From a bacterium (GTDB taxonomy: Bacteria; JAMORN01), in contig JAMORN010000165.1 of the NCBI GenBank assembly GCA_027063545.1, positions 1-5,935 of the forward strand: DNA of 5,935 nt, given 5' to 3'. The notes under the pieces are model-generated. The model did not search any database. It was given only the letters and a program-made list of their open reading frames with translations, and was not told the DNA's origin. Below are positions 1 through 5,935 of this stretch, one piece after another (position 1 is the stretch's first letter; every line of letters starts with the position of its first letter). The position numbers and the translations under genes are program-made.

Positions 1-428
1 TTCTAAAGATTAAGAAGGGCTTAAGTGCTTATATAATTTTTAATGGAAAAAAGATAAAAGGATATATTTATTCAAAACCTAAATATTTAAGTTCTATTGA
101 TAGAGCTGGAGAAGTAGAGATTTTACTAAAAGTATTCCCTAAAAATTTACTGCCAGGTATGAGTGTAAATGTAGAGATTCCGTATAAAAAAGAGAAAGTA
201 TATGCTATAGATATGGCAAGTGTTATATTAGATCCTATATCAAGAAAGAATTTCATCTATATAGTTGACGAAAATAATATAATAAAAAGGGTATTTGTTA
301 ATATAATAGACTATTATAAAAATTATGCTATATTAGATAATTTAGATACTAATATAATAAATGAAGATACAAAGATTGTTCTAAAAGGTGCTAATGTGGT
401 AAAAGAAGGAATAAAGGTTAGATATTAA
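1..428 (+). CDS. RND efflux periplasmic adaptor subunit (membrane fusion protein), C-terminal part
   Basis: This is the C-terminal end of a membrane fusion protein, the periplasmic adaptor that links an RND pump to an outer membrane channel. The frame is open from base 3 to the TAA at 426-428, giving 141 visible residues; the start, lipoyl and hairpin domains lie outside the window. The hallmark is LLPGMSVNVEI (bases 147-179), the end of the adaptor beta-barrel domain, normally written L-x-PGM-x-V-x-V-x-I. The membrane-proximal domain follows and ends in GANVVKEGIKVRY, matching the usual G-x-x-VV-x-EG-x-x-V ending of the family. An ATG at 159 lies inside the PGM motif and is not a real start. 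The RND transporter gene begins 32 nt downstream on the same strand, the usual adaptor-pump order. Family assignment is firm; the substrate is unknown. Confidence 0.9.
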   Translation, partial: LKIKKGLSAYIIFNGKKIKGYIYSKPKYLSSIDRAGEVEILLKVFPKNLLPGMSVNVEIPYKKEKVYAIDMASVILDPISRKNFIYIVDENNIIKRVFVNIIDYYKNYAILDNLDTNIINEDTKIVLKGANVVKEGIKVRY

Positions 429-460
429 TTAAAATTTAGTATAAAATTTGGAGGTATGAT

Positions 461-3400
461 ATGTTTCTTGCTAAAATAGGTGTAAAAAGACCGGTTGCAA
501 CTTTAATGTTATTTTTGGCAATTTTTTTAGCAGGTAGTGTTGCCTTCTATAAGCTTCCTCTTGACTTATTGCCAGAAGTAGAGATGCCTACAATTACTGT
601 TATGACTGTATATCCAGGTGCTGATGCTAAAACAATTGAAGAAGAAGTAACAAAAAAATTAGAAAGTTATTTAGCAACCGTGAGTAATTTAGAGGAAATA
701 AAAAGTATTTCAAAAGATAATGTGTCATTTATTACTTTAAAATTTTCTACGGATGAAGAAATTACTACAGCAGAAAATAATGTAAGAACAGCTCTTGAAT
801 TTGCAAAACCCAACTTGCCTTCAGGAATAAAATCTCCAGTAATTTATAGACTTGATATGTCTCAATCACCGATTCTTGAATATGCTATTATTTCGTTAGA
901 CTCAAATAATGTTGGATTAAAAAAGTATGTAGAAGATAATATTGCTGATGAATTAAAGAAAGTAAAAGGGGTAGGAACGGTTTTAACAATAGGAGGTAAA
1001 GAGAGAGAAATTCAAATAAAATTAGATAGAAATAAATTAGAAGCTTATAATATAAGTTTTGATCAAATATCTAATATTTTAAAGATGGAAAATTTAAATA
1101 TTCCAGCAGGAGATATAAAAACAGGTGATTTAGATTTTGCGATTAGAATACCAGGAAGAATTACATCTTTAGATGATATAAAAAATATCCCTATTACATC
1201 TTTTGGAGGGGAGGTAGTATATCTTAAAGATATAGCAGATATACAGGATACAATAGAAAAAAGTGATGTATATACTGCAGAAGGTTATAATGATGCAATT
1301 TTTCTCGCAGTTACAAAACAATCAGGAGAGAATACTCTTTTAGTAGTTAATAGAGTAAAGAAAAAGGTAAAGGAGTTAGAGGCTCTTATGCCTTCAAATG
1401 TAAAAATTGTATTAGGAAGAGACAATTCCGAAATAATAACATATGCTATAAATAATTTGATGAGTACAATTTTTTATGGAGCTATTTTTATTATATTAGT
1501 TGTATTTTTCTTTTTAAGAAATATCAAAAATACTCTTATAATAATTTTTACTATACCTTTTTCTTTAATAATAGCATTTATATTTATGTATTTAAATGGT
1601 TATACTATTAATGTACTAAGTTTAATGTCTCTCGCTGTAGCAATAGGTATGGTTGTAGATAGTGCAATTGTAGTGTTAGAAAATTCTATTCGTCACATAG
1701 AAAAAGGAGAAAAACCTTCTTCTGCAGCAATATTTGCAACCAGTGAGGTAGGTTCAGCTATAGTAGCCTCTACATTAACAACTATAATTGTACTTCTTCC
1801 TCTTTTATTTTTAACAGGTATTATTGGAAAATTATTCGGACAGTTTAGTATTTTAGCTTCTATTGTATTATTAGGATCGTTATTTACAGCTTTAACATTT
1901 ACTCCTATGTTAGTATCTAAATTAATAAAAAGAGAAGAGATTATAAATCCTAAACATTCTAAATTATATAAGTTAATGGAAAATACTTTTAATACAATGG
2001 AATCATTTTATGTAAAGATATTAAATTGGGCTTTAGACCATAAACTTTTAGTAATAATAATTAGTACTTTATTTTTTATTTTTACATTATATGGTATAAA
2101 AATGGTTGGGACAGAATATATTCCTGATATAGATACAGGAGATGTAACTGTGGTTATAAAGCTTGAACCAGGTACTAGGGTAGAAAAAACAAAGAAAGTG
2201 GCAGATAAAGTTGTAGGAATAATAGAAAGAAATTTTAAAGATGTAGAAAATATAACAACTATTGCTGGACAAACAGAACAAGGACTACTTTCTTTGGCTG
2301 GATATGAAGAAGGAACAAATATTGCAACTATATATTTAAAAATAAAAAAGAAAAGTAAAAGAACTCAAAAATATTCATCTGAAGAAATAGCAAAGATGCT
2401 AAGAGATTCTATATTGAAAGAAATACCGGGCGTTATAGATGTCAAAGCTACAGCAGCAGTGATAGCACAATTTATAACGGGAGGTTCTAAAGTAGAGTTA
2501 AGGTTATATGGAGATGATATTGATACTTTAAAAATATATGCAAATAAAATTAAAGATTTATTGAGTGATGTAAAAGGATTAACCTCTTTATCTACTGATA
2601 TAAATGAAGTAAAAAAAGAGGTCCGAATAAAAGTTGATAGAAAAAAGCTAGAATTATATGGGATAAATATGGCTATGGTAGGGTTGAGTGTTAGAAAGGC
2701 AATATATGGGGAAAAAGTTGGAAAACTTAAAGAAGGAAATAATGAATATGAAATAAGAGTTATTTATGATGATAAATATAGAAGAACTTTTAATGATATA
2801 AAAAATATTTTAATTCCAACTTTAACTGGCAGAATGGTTCACCTTTCAGAAATAGCAAATATTGAGATAGGAGAAGTACCTATAAATATAATAAGAATTA
2901 ATCAACAAAAAGTCGCAACAATAACAGGAGATTTAGATGGTACTCTGCCTTTAGGTGATGTAAAAACAAATATAGAGAAAAAACTAAAAACATCTCTTTT
3001 CTTACCTAAAGGATATAGATTAGAATTGGCAGGATTTTTTAAAGAACAAAAAAGTACTTTTAAAAATTTAAGTTTCTTCCTTCTTGTTGCAATTATTCTT
3101 GTTTATATGGTAATGGCGGGACAATATGAGGCGTATAGAGATCCTTTTATAATAATGTTTTCTGTTCCTTTTGCAGCTAGTGGTGCTTTTATAGGATTTA
3201 TATTAACAGGAACAACAATATCTGCTATTTCATTTTTAGGTATAATAATTCTTGTAGGAATTGTTGTTAATAATGCTATAGTGTTAGTGGATTACATAAA
3301 TCTTCTTAGAAAAAGAGGATATAAGTTATATGATGCAGTTAAACAAACTGCTAGATATAGATTTAGACCTATTCTTATGACAGCCACAACTACAATTTTA

Positions 3401-3553
3401 GGTTCTCTCCCTATGGCGTTATCCAGAGGTGAAGGTAGTGAACTTTGGAATCCATTGGGAATAACAATTGTATCAGGGCTTTTAGTATCAACAATGGTAA
3501 CATTGATATTTGTGCCTGTACTTTATACAATTTTTCATAGAAAGGAGGAATAA
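461..3553 (+). CDS. RND (HAE1/AcrB-like) inner-membrane efflux transporter
   Basis: This is a complete proton-driven RND exporter of 1030 residues, close to AcrB in length. It has the usual two-fold repeat: TM1 (about 12-31), a periplasmic porter loop, TM2-TM6 (about 336-485), TM7 (about 529-546), a second periplasmic loop, and TM8-TM12 (about 872-1024). The N-terminus (FLAKIGVKRPVAT, then LPLDLLPEVEMPTI) is typical of the family. TM4 carries GMVVDSAIVVLEN with D400. The second Asp of the AcrB pair is Ser401, and the AcrB TM10 Lys is replaced by N937 (GIVVNNAIVLVDY). TM11 keeps the Arg (R969, RPILMT). This pattern fits HAE1-like pumps of anaerobes rather than heavy-metal (CusA/CzcA) pumps, so drugs, lipids or other amphiphiles are the likely substrates. 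The start at 461 is supported by GGAGGT at 450-455, 5 nt upstream. It is flanked by the adaptor gene and by a PII-like gene. Confidence 0.96.
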   Translation: MFLAKIGVKRPVATLMLFLAIFLAGSVAFYKLPLDLLPEVEMPTITVMTVYPGADAKTIEEEVTKKLESYLATVSNLEEIKSISKDNVSFITLKFSTDEEITTAENNVRTALEFAKPNLPSGIKSPVIYRLDMSQSPILEYAIISLDSNNVGLKKYVEDNIADELKKVKGVGTVLTIGGKEREIQIKLDRNKLEAYNISFDQISNILKMENLNIPAGDIKTGDLDFAIRIPGRITSLDDIKNIPITSFGGEVVYLKDIADIQDTIEKSDVYTAEGYNDAIFLAVTKQSGENTLLVVNRVKKKVKELEALMPSNVKIVLGRDNSEIITYAINNLMSTIFYGAIFIILVVFFFLRNIKNTLIIIFTIPFSLIIAFIFMYLNGYTINVLSLMSLAVAIGMVVDSAIVVLENSIRHIEKGEKPSSAAIFATSEVGSAIVASTLTTIIVLLPLLFLTGIIGKLFGQFSILASIVLLGSLFTALTFTPMLVSKLIKREEIINPKHSKLYKLMENTFNTMESFYVKILNWALDHKLLVIIISTLFFIFTLYGIKMVGTEYIPDIDTGDVTVVIKLEPGTRVEKTKKVADKVVGIIERNFKDVENITTIAGQTEQGLLSLAGYEEGTNIATIYLKIKKKSKRTQKYSSEEIAKMLRDSILKEIPGVIDVKATAAVIAQFITGGSKVELRLYGDDIDTLKIYANKIKDLLSDVKGLTSLSTDINEVKKEVRIKVDRKKLELYGINMAMVGLSVRKAIYGEKVGKLKEGNNEYEIRVIYDDKYRRTFNDIKNILIPTLTGRMVHLSEIANIEIGEVPINIIRINQQKVATITGDLDGTLPLGDVKTNIEKKLKTSLFLPKGYRLELAGFFKEQKSTFKNLSFFLLVAIILVYMVMAGQYEAYRDPFIIMFSVPFAASGAFIGFILTGTTISAISFLGIIILVGIVVNNAIVLVDYINLLRKRGYKLYDAVKQTARYRFRPILMTATTTILGSLPMALSRGEGSELWNPLGITIVSGLLVSTMVTLIFVPVLYTIFHRKEE
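3541..3550 (+). promoter_or_regulatory. Ribosome binding site inside the end of the RND gene
   Basis: AAAGGAGGAA forms the last codons of the transporter gene (Lys-Glu-Glu, then TAA at 3551-3553) and is also a near-consensus Shine-Dalgarno sequence for the ATG at 3555. Only one base separates the stop from that start. This decides the downstream start and implies translational coupling between pump and PII-like protein. Confidence 0.85.
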
Positions 3554-3554
3554 T

Positions 3555-3905
3555 ATGGTATTTATATGGTCATATCCACAAGATGAGATTATTGTAGAAA
3601 AGAGCTATTATATTGTTTTTTTGGTTTATAATGAAGCAATAAGAGAAGAAGTTTTATCTATAATTAGAAAATACAATATTGAAAGCTATGATATCGTAGA
3701 ATCTATTATAAATAAACCTAGACATGGAGAACCAAGATTAAAAGATGATGTATGGCCTGGAGAAGGTGAGATGTTAAGTTTTATTTGTGATTCGTCTTTA
3801 AAGGAAAAAGTGAAAAAAGATATAATAGAATTTAATAAAAATGTTGTCCATGAGAATGAAATAATAAAATTATATACATCAAAAATAGAGGATTTAGTAT
3901 ACTAG
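3555..3905 (+). CDS. PII-like protein associated with the RND pump
   Basis: A 116-residue cytoplasmic protein with no signal peptide or membrane segment. The order of elements suggests a PII-like ferredoxin fold: strand 18-25 (YYIVFLVY), helix about 27-39, strand 43-50, a long loop with GEPRLKDDVWPGEGEM at 58-73, strand 72-78, helix about 81-95, then a last strand near 99-107. The GEPR...WPGE loop resembles a group of small PII-like proteins that I recall being encoded directly after RND pumps in anaerobes; that link is from memory of the family, not a search. The start at 3555 is chosen over an upstream in-frame ATG at 3510 because a strong ribosome binding site (AAAGGAGG) sits just before it and only 1 nt separates it from the pump stop. 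Regulation or sensing of pump activity is inference. It ends at TAG, 3 nt before the end of a convergent small ORF. Confidence 0.75.
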   Translation: MVFIWSYPQDEIIVEKSYYIVFLVYNEAIREEVLSIIRKYNIESYDIVESIINKPRHGEPRLKDDVWPGEGEMLSFICDSSLKEKVKKDIIEFNKNVVHENEIIKLYTSKIEDLVY

Positions 3906-3908
3906 ATA

Positions 3909-4067
3909 TTATTGAAAACTTAGTAAAATAAATTTAGATCTTTGTTCATTAGTAAGCCATTTATTTCCATCATCTAGTTTATTAATATGCTCACTAAGAA
4001 GAATTAAAGACTCTCCGAAGAGTTTGATCTCTTCGGAGAGCCATATATTTTTATCTATCCTTCTCAT
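3909..4067 (-). CDS. Small ORF (52 aa) at the end of the hsp20 operon, function unknown
   Basis: Reading the - strand from ATG at 4067 to TAA at 3909 gives 52 residues, starting MRRIDKNIWLSEE and ending SKFILLSFQ. It is not recognised as any family; it looks soluble, mixed-charge and mostly helical, with Trp at 9 and 37. Support for a real gene: AGAGG at 4074-4078 lies 6 nt before the ATG, the start is 12 nt after the stop of the upstream hsp20 gene, and the frame ends just 3 nt from the convergent gene. Against: it is short, and codons 10-19 coincide with a perfect 12-bp inverted repeat that could simply be the terminator shared by the two convergent operons. Codons in that stretch (CTC, TCC, ATC, TTC) end in C, unlike the A/T-ending codons elsewhere. 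Translation is plausible but unproven. Confidence 0.5.
   Translation of the reverse strand: MRRIDKNIWLSEEIKLFGESLILLSEHINKLDDGNKWLTNEQRSKFILLSFQ
4011..4040. terminator. Perfect 12-bp hairpin, probable bidirectional terminator
   Basis: CTCTCCGAAGAG (4011-4022), loop TTTGAT, then CTCTTCGGAGAG (4029-4040): all 12 pairs match, 7 of them G-C, which stands out in this A+T-rich DNA. Read on +, it lies about 105 nt after the PII-like stop and is followed by CCATATATTTTTAT, a T tract offset by a few bases. Read on -, it is followed by TCTTTAATTCTTCTT. Neither tail is a textbook U-run, but position between convergent operons favours termination in both directions. It lies inside the 52-codon small ORF, so on - it could instead be an attenuator or an intragenic repeat. 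Confidence 0.65.
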
Positions 4068-4079
4068 TATTATCCTCTT

Positions 4080-4508
4080 TTATTTTGTTTTTAAAGTAAT
4101 CTTTTTAGATTTCTTTTCTTCTTTTTTAGGTAATATTATAGTTAATACTCCATCTTTAAATTCAGCTTCAATTTTTTCTATATTTATATCATCGGCTAAT
4201 TGAAAACTTCTTTTAAATTCTCCATATACTCTTTCTGAATAATAATAGCCTTCCTCTTTTTTGTTTTCTTCTATTTCTTCTTTTTTTACTCCAGATATAG
4301 TTAATACATTATTTTCATCAATCTCAATAGAAATATCATTTTTATCTATACCTGGTAATTCAGCTTTTAGTATGTATTTATCTTTTTTTTCGATAATTTC
4401 AACAGCAGGGATTAAATCATATCTTCTATTTTCTAAATTAAACATGCTAGAGAATAACTTGTCAACTTCATTTAATACATTTATTGGATTATATTCTAAA
4501 ATGTTCAT
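4080..4508 (-). CDS. Small heat shock protein, Hsp20/alpha-crystallin family (second of two)
   Basis: A 142-residue ATP-independent holdase that binds unfolding proteins in the cytoplasm and keeps them ready for refolding by other chaperones. The N-terminal arm (1-31) contains VLNEVDKLFSSMF, typical of bacterial class A Hsp20. The alpha-crystallin domain begins with DLIPAVEI near residue 31, continues through AELPGIDKNDI, and ends with the signature A-x-x-x-DGVL (115-122) followed by TIILPKKEE. The C-terminal tail has an I-x-L motif (ITL, 137-139), the counterpart of the I-x-I/V oligomerisation motif. The start is backed by AGGAGGT at 4514-4520, 5 nt upstream. The paralogous gene lies 19 nt upstream on the same strand, so the two are almost certainly co-transcribed and may form mixed oligomers, as IbpA and IbpB do in E. 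coli. Confidence 0.95.
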   Translation of the reverse strand: MNILEYNPINVLNEVDKLFSSMFNLENRRYDLIPAVEIIEKKDKYILKAELPGIDKNDISIEIDENNVLTISGVKKEEIEENKKEEGYYYSERVYGEFKRSFQLADDINIEKIEAEFKDGVLTIILPKKEEKKSKKITLKTK

Positions 4509-4580
4509 AGCCTACCTCCTTTTTTGTTTATTTTACTTTTATAGAAATCTTTTTAGGCTTTTTTTCTTCTTTTTTAGGTA
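4101..4580. repeat. Imperfect direct repeat marking the 3' ends of the two hsp20 genes
   Basis: Bases 4101-4132 and 4549-4580 match at 29 of 32 positions and share TTTTCTTCTTTTTTAGGTA without a mismatch. Both copies encode the PKKEEKK-x-KKI tail of the Hsp20 proteins. This is coding homology from a tandem duplication, kept better here than in the N-terminal coding parts. The coordinates span both copies. Confidence 0.75.
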
Positions 4581-4935
4581 TCACAATTTTTAATATACCA
4601 TTTTGATATATAGCATCTATTTTATCTGCGTCAGCAATATCTGGAAGTCTAAATTGTCTTTCAAACTTTCCATATTTTATTTCAGAGTATATTACGTTAT
4701 CTTCCTCTTCTCTTTTTTCTTCTTTCTTTTCTCCATAAATTTTTAAAATATTATTTTGAGTTTCAATAATTATATCTTCTTTGTTTATACCTGGTACTTC
4801 CATTTGTAAAATAAAGCTATCTTCTGTTTCTTTTAAGTCAATAGGGAATTTTATAGGGATTTCATTAACTTCATCAAAAAATCTATCAAGTATTGAATTT
4901 AAAAAGTCTCTTTTATACTCTTTTATATTTGCCAT
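4528..4935 (-). CDS. Small heat shock protein, Hsp20/alpha-crystallin family (first of two)
   Basis: A 135-residue Hsp20 holdase, the promoter-proximal gene of the pair. A short N-terminal arm (KRDFLNSILDRFFDEV) is followed by the alpha-crystallin domain from about residue 28 (IKFPIDLKETEDSFIL, then MEVPGINKEDI), the signature A-x-x-x-NGIL (108-115), and a C-terminal I-x-I motif (ISI, 130-132). It shares the PKKEEKK-x-KKI ending with its neighbour, and 29 of 32 bases match between the two gene ends, pointing to tandem duplication. The second position of the signature differs, and the N-terminal arms are clearly unlike each other, so the two copies have diverged where substrate binding and assembly are usually set. 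The start has a very strong ribosome binding site (AAAGGAGGG, 4940-4948). No CIRCE operator is visible upstream. Confidence 0.95.
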   Translation of the reverse strand: MANIKEYKRDFLNSILDRFFDEVNEIPIKFPIDLKETEDSFILQMEVPGINKEDIIIETQNNILKIYGEKKEEKREEEDNVIYSEIKYGKFERQFRLPDIADADKIDAIYQNGILKIVIPKKEEKKPKKISIKVK

Positions 4936-4968
4936 TTCACCCTCCTTTGTTAGTTTTTTTGTTTTCTA

Positions 4969-4996
4969 TTTATATAAAAAACAAATATAATGCCAA
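4969..4996 (-). promoter_or_regulatory. Probable promoter of the hsp20 operon
   Basis: On the - strand, TTGGCA (4996-4991) and TATAAA (4974-4969) are separated by 16 nt, a good housekeeping-type -35/-10 pair. Transcription would start near 4962 and give a leader of about 27 nt before the ATG at 4935. The same bases also read TGGCAT-N5-TTGT, a partial match to the sigma-54 -24/-12 pattern, but the -12 GC is GT. The spacing to the first hsp20 gene and lack of a better candidate support it; high A+T makes chance matches common. Confidence 0.5.
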
Positions 4997-5110
4997 ATTA
5001 TAATTTATTATTTTTCAATATGTTGTAACAAAAAGTAGAAAAAATAAAAAGATATTAATATTTTTTGAAACAGATAATTTTAAAGATAAAACATTAAGAT
5101 GTTTAATATT
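4997..5110. other. A+T-rich spacer between the hsp20 promoter and the next gene
   Basis: Together with the promoter and leader this gives a 175-nt gap between genes (4936-5110). It holds only short A+T palindromes, such as ATAATTTATTAT at 5000-5011 and TTGTAACAA at 5023-5031. No small ORF with a ribosome binding site was found on either strand. Confidence 0.5.
5089..5104 (-). terminator. Weak hairpin after the 132-aa membrane protein gene
   Basis: AAACAT, loop TAAG, ATGTTT forms a 6-bp stem starting 7 nt after the - strand stop codon (5111-5113), and is followed on that strand by TATCTTTAAAATT. The stem has only one G-C pair, so termination here would be weak; otherwise the gene reads through into the hsp20 operon. 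Confidence 0.25.
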
Positions 5111-5509
5111 TTAATTAATATTTAATATGAATTCTCTTTTTTCAATTTTTATATATATTCTATTCTCATCTATTTTATATTCTATAATATTGTATCTACC
5201 AATATTTTTTTCATTTTTTAGAATATTATCTTTATCTTGTTCAAAGAATAAATAAAATCCATTTATGGAAAAGCTACTCCATAAAATTAGGTATATTCCA
5301 TGTTCAAAAAAGAATACATCAAAGAATTTTGTACTTTCAAATGAGTATTTCTTACCATTAAATTTATATTGGGTGTATATCTTTTTATATGTTTTTTGAG
5401 CTTTTTGTTCAAGAATTTTAAGAGTTTTTTTCTTTTTTGTAAAAGAGTATATTACTTTAATAATTATTCCAAAAATAATTCCACCTACTATAAAAAGAAA
5501 ATTTTCCAT
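5111..5509 (-). CDS. Membrane-anchored hypothetical protein
   Basis: A 132-residue protein that I do not recognise. Residues 3-22 form one hydrophobic segment (FLFIVGGIIFGIIIKVIY) with no cleavage or lipobox motif, followed by KKKK at 25-28, so it is most likely a signal-anchor with the N-terminus outside and the rest in the cytoplasm by the positive-inside rule. A basic, probably helical linker (29-45) leads to a strand-rich C-terminal part (about 46-132) with many aromatic residues (FFDVFFFEHGIYLILW), which looks like a small folded beta domain. The start is supported by AAAGGAA just upstream (about 5517-5523). It runs divergently from the lipoprotein-like gene, with 36 nt between their starts, and in the same direction as the hsp20 operon. 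No function can be assigned. Confidence 0.75.
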   Translation of the reverse strand: MENFLFIVGGIIFGIIIKVIYSFTKKKKTLKILEQKAQKTYKKIYTQYKFNGKKYSFESTKFFDVFFFEHGIYLILWSSFSINGFYLFFEQDKDNILKNEKNIGRYNIIEYKIDENRIYIKIEKREFILNIN

Positions 5510-5545
5510 AATTTTATTCCTTTATTTTTTATTTTTATTTTTGTT

Positions 5546-5935
5546 ATGAAGAAAAAAATAAATTTTTATCTTTCATTTTTTACATTTTTTATAGTTGTAG
5601 CATTAGTATTATTTCAGTGTTCTAGTAGTCTGAAAAAACAAGAAACTTCCTTTATTCTGAAAGATACTACCCAATCTTTACATGAAGAATCATATAATGA
5701 AGAAGACTTTTTATTAAATGAAAATGCTAATATAGCTGATGTATTTGATTTTGATAGAGATATAACAGTTAAGAATTCGTTAACTCATAATATATGGATA
5801 AAGGTTGCGTTAGATAGATATAAAAGGGAGGTGCTACTATTTAATATCTCTGGTGGAGTTATTATTTATAGTAAAGATAATAATAATTTTAAACCTGTTA
5901 TGAAATATAAACCTAACAAAGAAGAGCAGTTTAGA
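5546..5935 (+). CDS. Lipoprotein-like exported protein, N-terminal part, possible SpoIID-like domain
   Basis: An open frame from ATG at 5546 runs off the window end, giving 130 residues. The N-terminus is a clear export signal: MKKK, a hydrophobic stretch (5-24), then LFQC at 22-25 followed by SSS. Cys25 would be the lipidated residue, although Gln just before it is unusual for a lipobox; relaxed lipoboxes are known in spirochaetes. Residues 30-80 are polar, acidic and probably disordered. From about 83, IWIKVALDRYKREVLLFNISGG-VIIYS resembles the start of SpoIID/LytB domains (I-R-V-x-L followed by a strand and SGG-x-x-x-Y), which act on or near peptidoglycan; this is a weak inference from pattern only. 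There is no Shine-Dalgarno sequence: the 25 bases before the ATG are nearly all T and A. The signal peptide still fixes the start well. Confidence 0.7.
   Translation, partial: MKKKINFYLSFFTFFIVVALVLFQCSSSLKKQETSFILKDTTQSLHEESYNEEDFLLNENANIADVFDFDRDITVKNSLTHNIWIKVALDRYKREVLLFNISGGVIIYSKDNNNFKPVMKYKPNKEEQFR

Noticed and set aside
159-428. A separate 89-aa gene starting at ATG 159
   Set aside because: The frame is open from base 3, and the ATG is the Met of the adaptor PGM motif.
3510-3554. Upstream in-frame ATG at 3510 as start of the PII-like gene
   Set aside because: It would overlap the pump gene by 44 nt and has no ribosome binding site, while the ATG at 3555 has AAAGGAGG at the right distance.
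4261-4593. + strand open frame over the hsp20 pair, and a similar one at 4781-4990
   Set aside because: Both are antisense shadows of the hsp20 genes, with no ribosome binding site and no recognisable domain. The same applies to - strand frames at 68-256 and 2087-2281 opposite the efflux genes.
4936-4962. RNA thermometer in the hsp20 leader
   Set aside because: The short leader is A-rich and contains no sequence able to pair with the AAAGGAGGG ribosome binding site.
4998-5012. PerR/Fur-like box (TTATAAT..ATTAT)
   Set aside because: The half-sites are one base too far apart and one arm is incomplete; such A+T palindromes are expected by chance here.
5811-5835. Internal start with AAAAGGGAGGTG inside the lipoprotein-like gene
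   Set aside because: There is no start codon at a suitable distance after it, and the upstream signal peptide is in the same open frame.

Overview
The window is strongly A+T-rich (roughly three quarters by eye). It reads in the standard code: Trp is TGG, and stops are mostly TAA with one TAG. Arg is mostly AGA, and most genes have strong AGGAGG-type ribosome binding sites. A tripartite-type RND pump with a periplasmic adaptor implies a double-membraned bacterium. The low GC and a lipoprotein-like gene would fit a spirochaete or a similar low-GC diderm anaerobe, but taxonomy cannot be fixed from this window.

The left part (1-3905, + strand) is an efflux operon. It holds the C-terminal end of a periplasmic adaptor (truncated by the window edge), a complete 1030-residue HAE1-type RND transporter, and a 116-residue PII-like protein whose ribosome binding site lies inside the last codons of the transporter gene. 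The tight packing suggests the small protein serves the pump, perhaps as a cytoplasmic trimeric sensor docking on the trimeric transporter.

The middle part (3909-4996, - strand) is a small heat shock operon with a probable promoter near 4969-4996. It has two tandem hsp20 paralogues (135 and 142 aa) separated by 19 nt, then a 52-codon small ORF of unknown function with a good ribosome binding site. The small ORF converges on the efflux operon with a 3-nt gap. Inside it sits a perfect 12-bp inverted repeat (4011-4040), which is either a shared bidirectional terminator or an attenuator-like structure. This overlap is the most unusual local structure in the window.

The right part (4997-5935) holds a 160-nt A+T-rich spacer and a 132-aa membrane-anchored protein of unknown function on the - strand (5111-5509). 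A divergent lipoprotein-like gene on the + strand (5546 to the window end) has no visible Shine-Dalgarno sequence and may begin a SpoIID-like domain. No tRNA, rRNA, CRISPR array or mobile element was seen.
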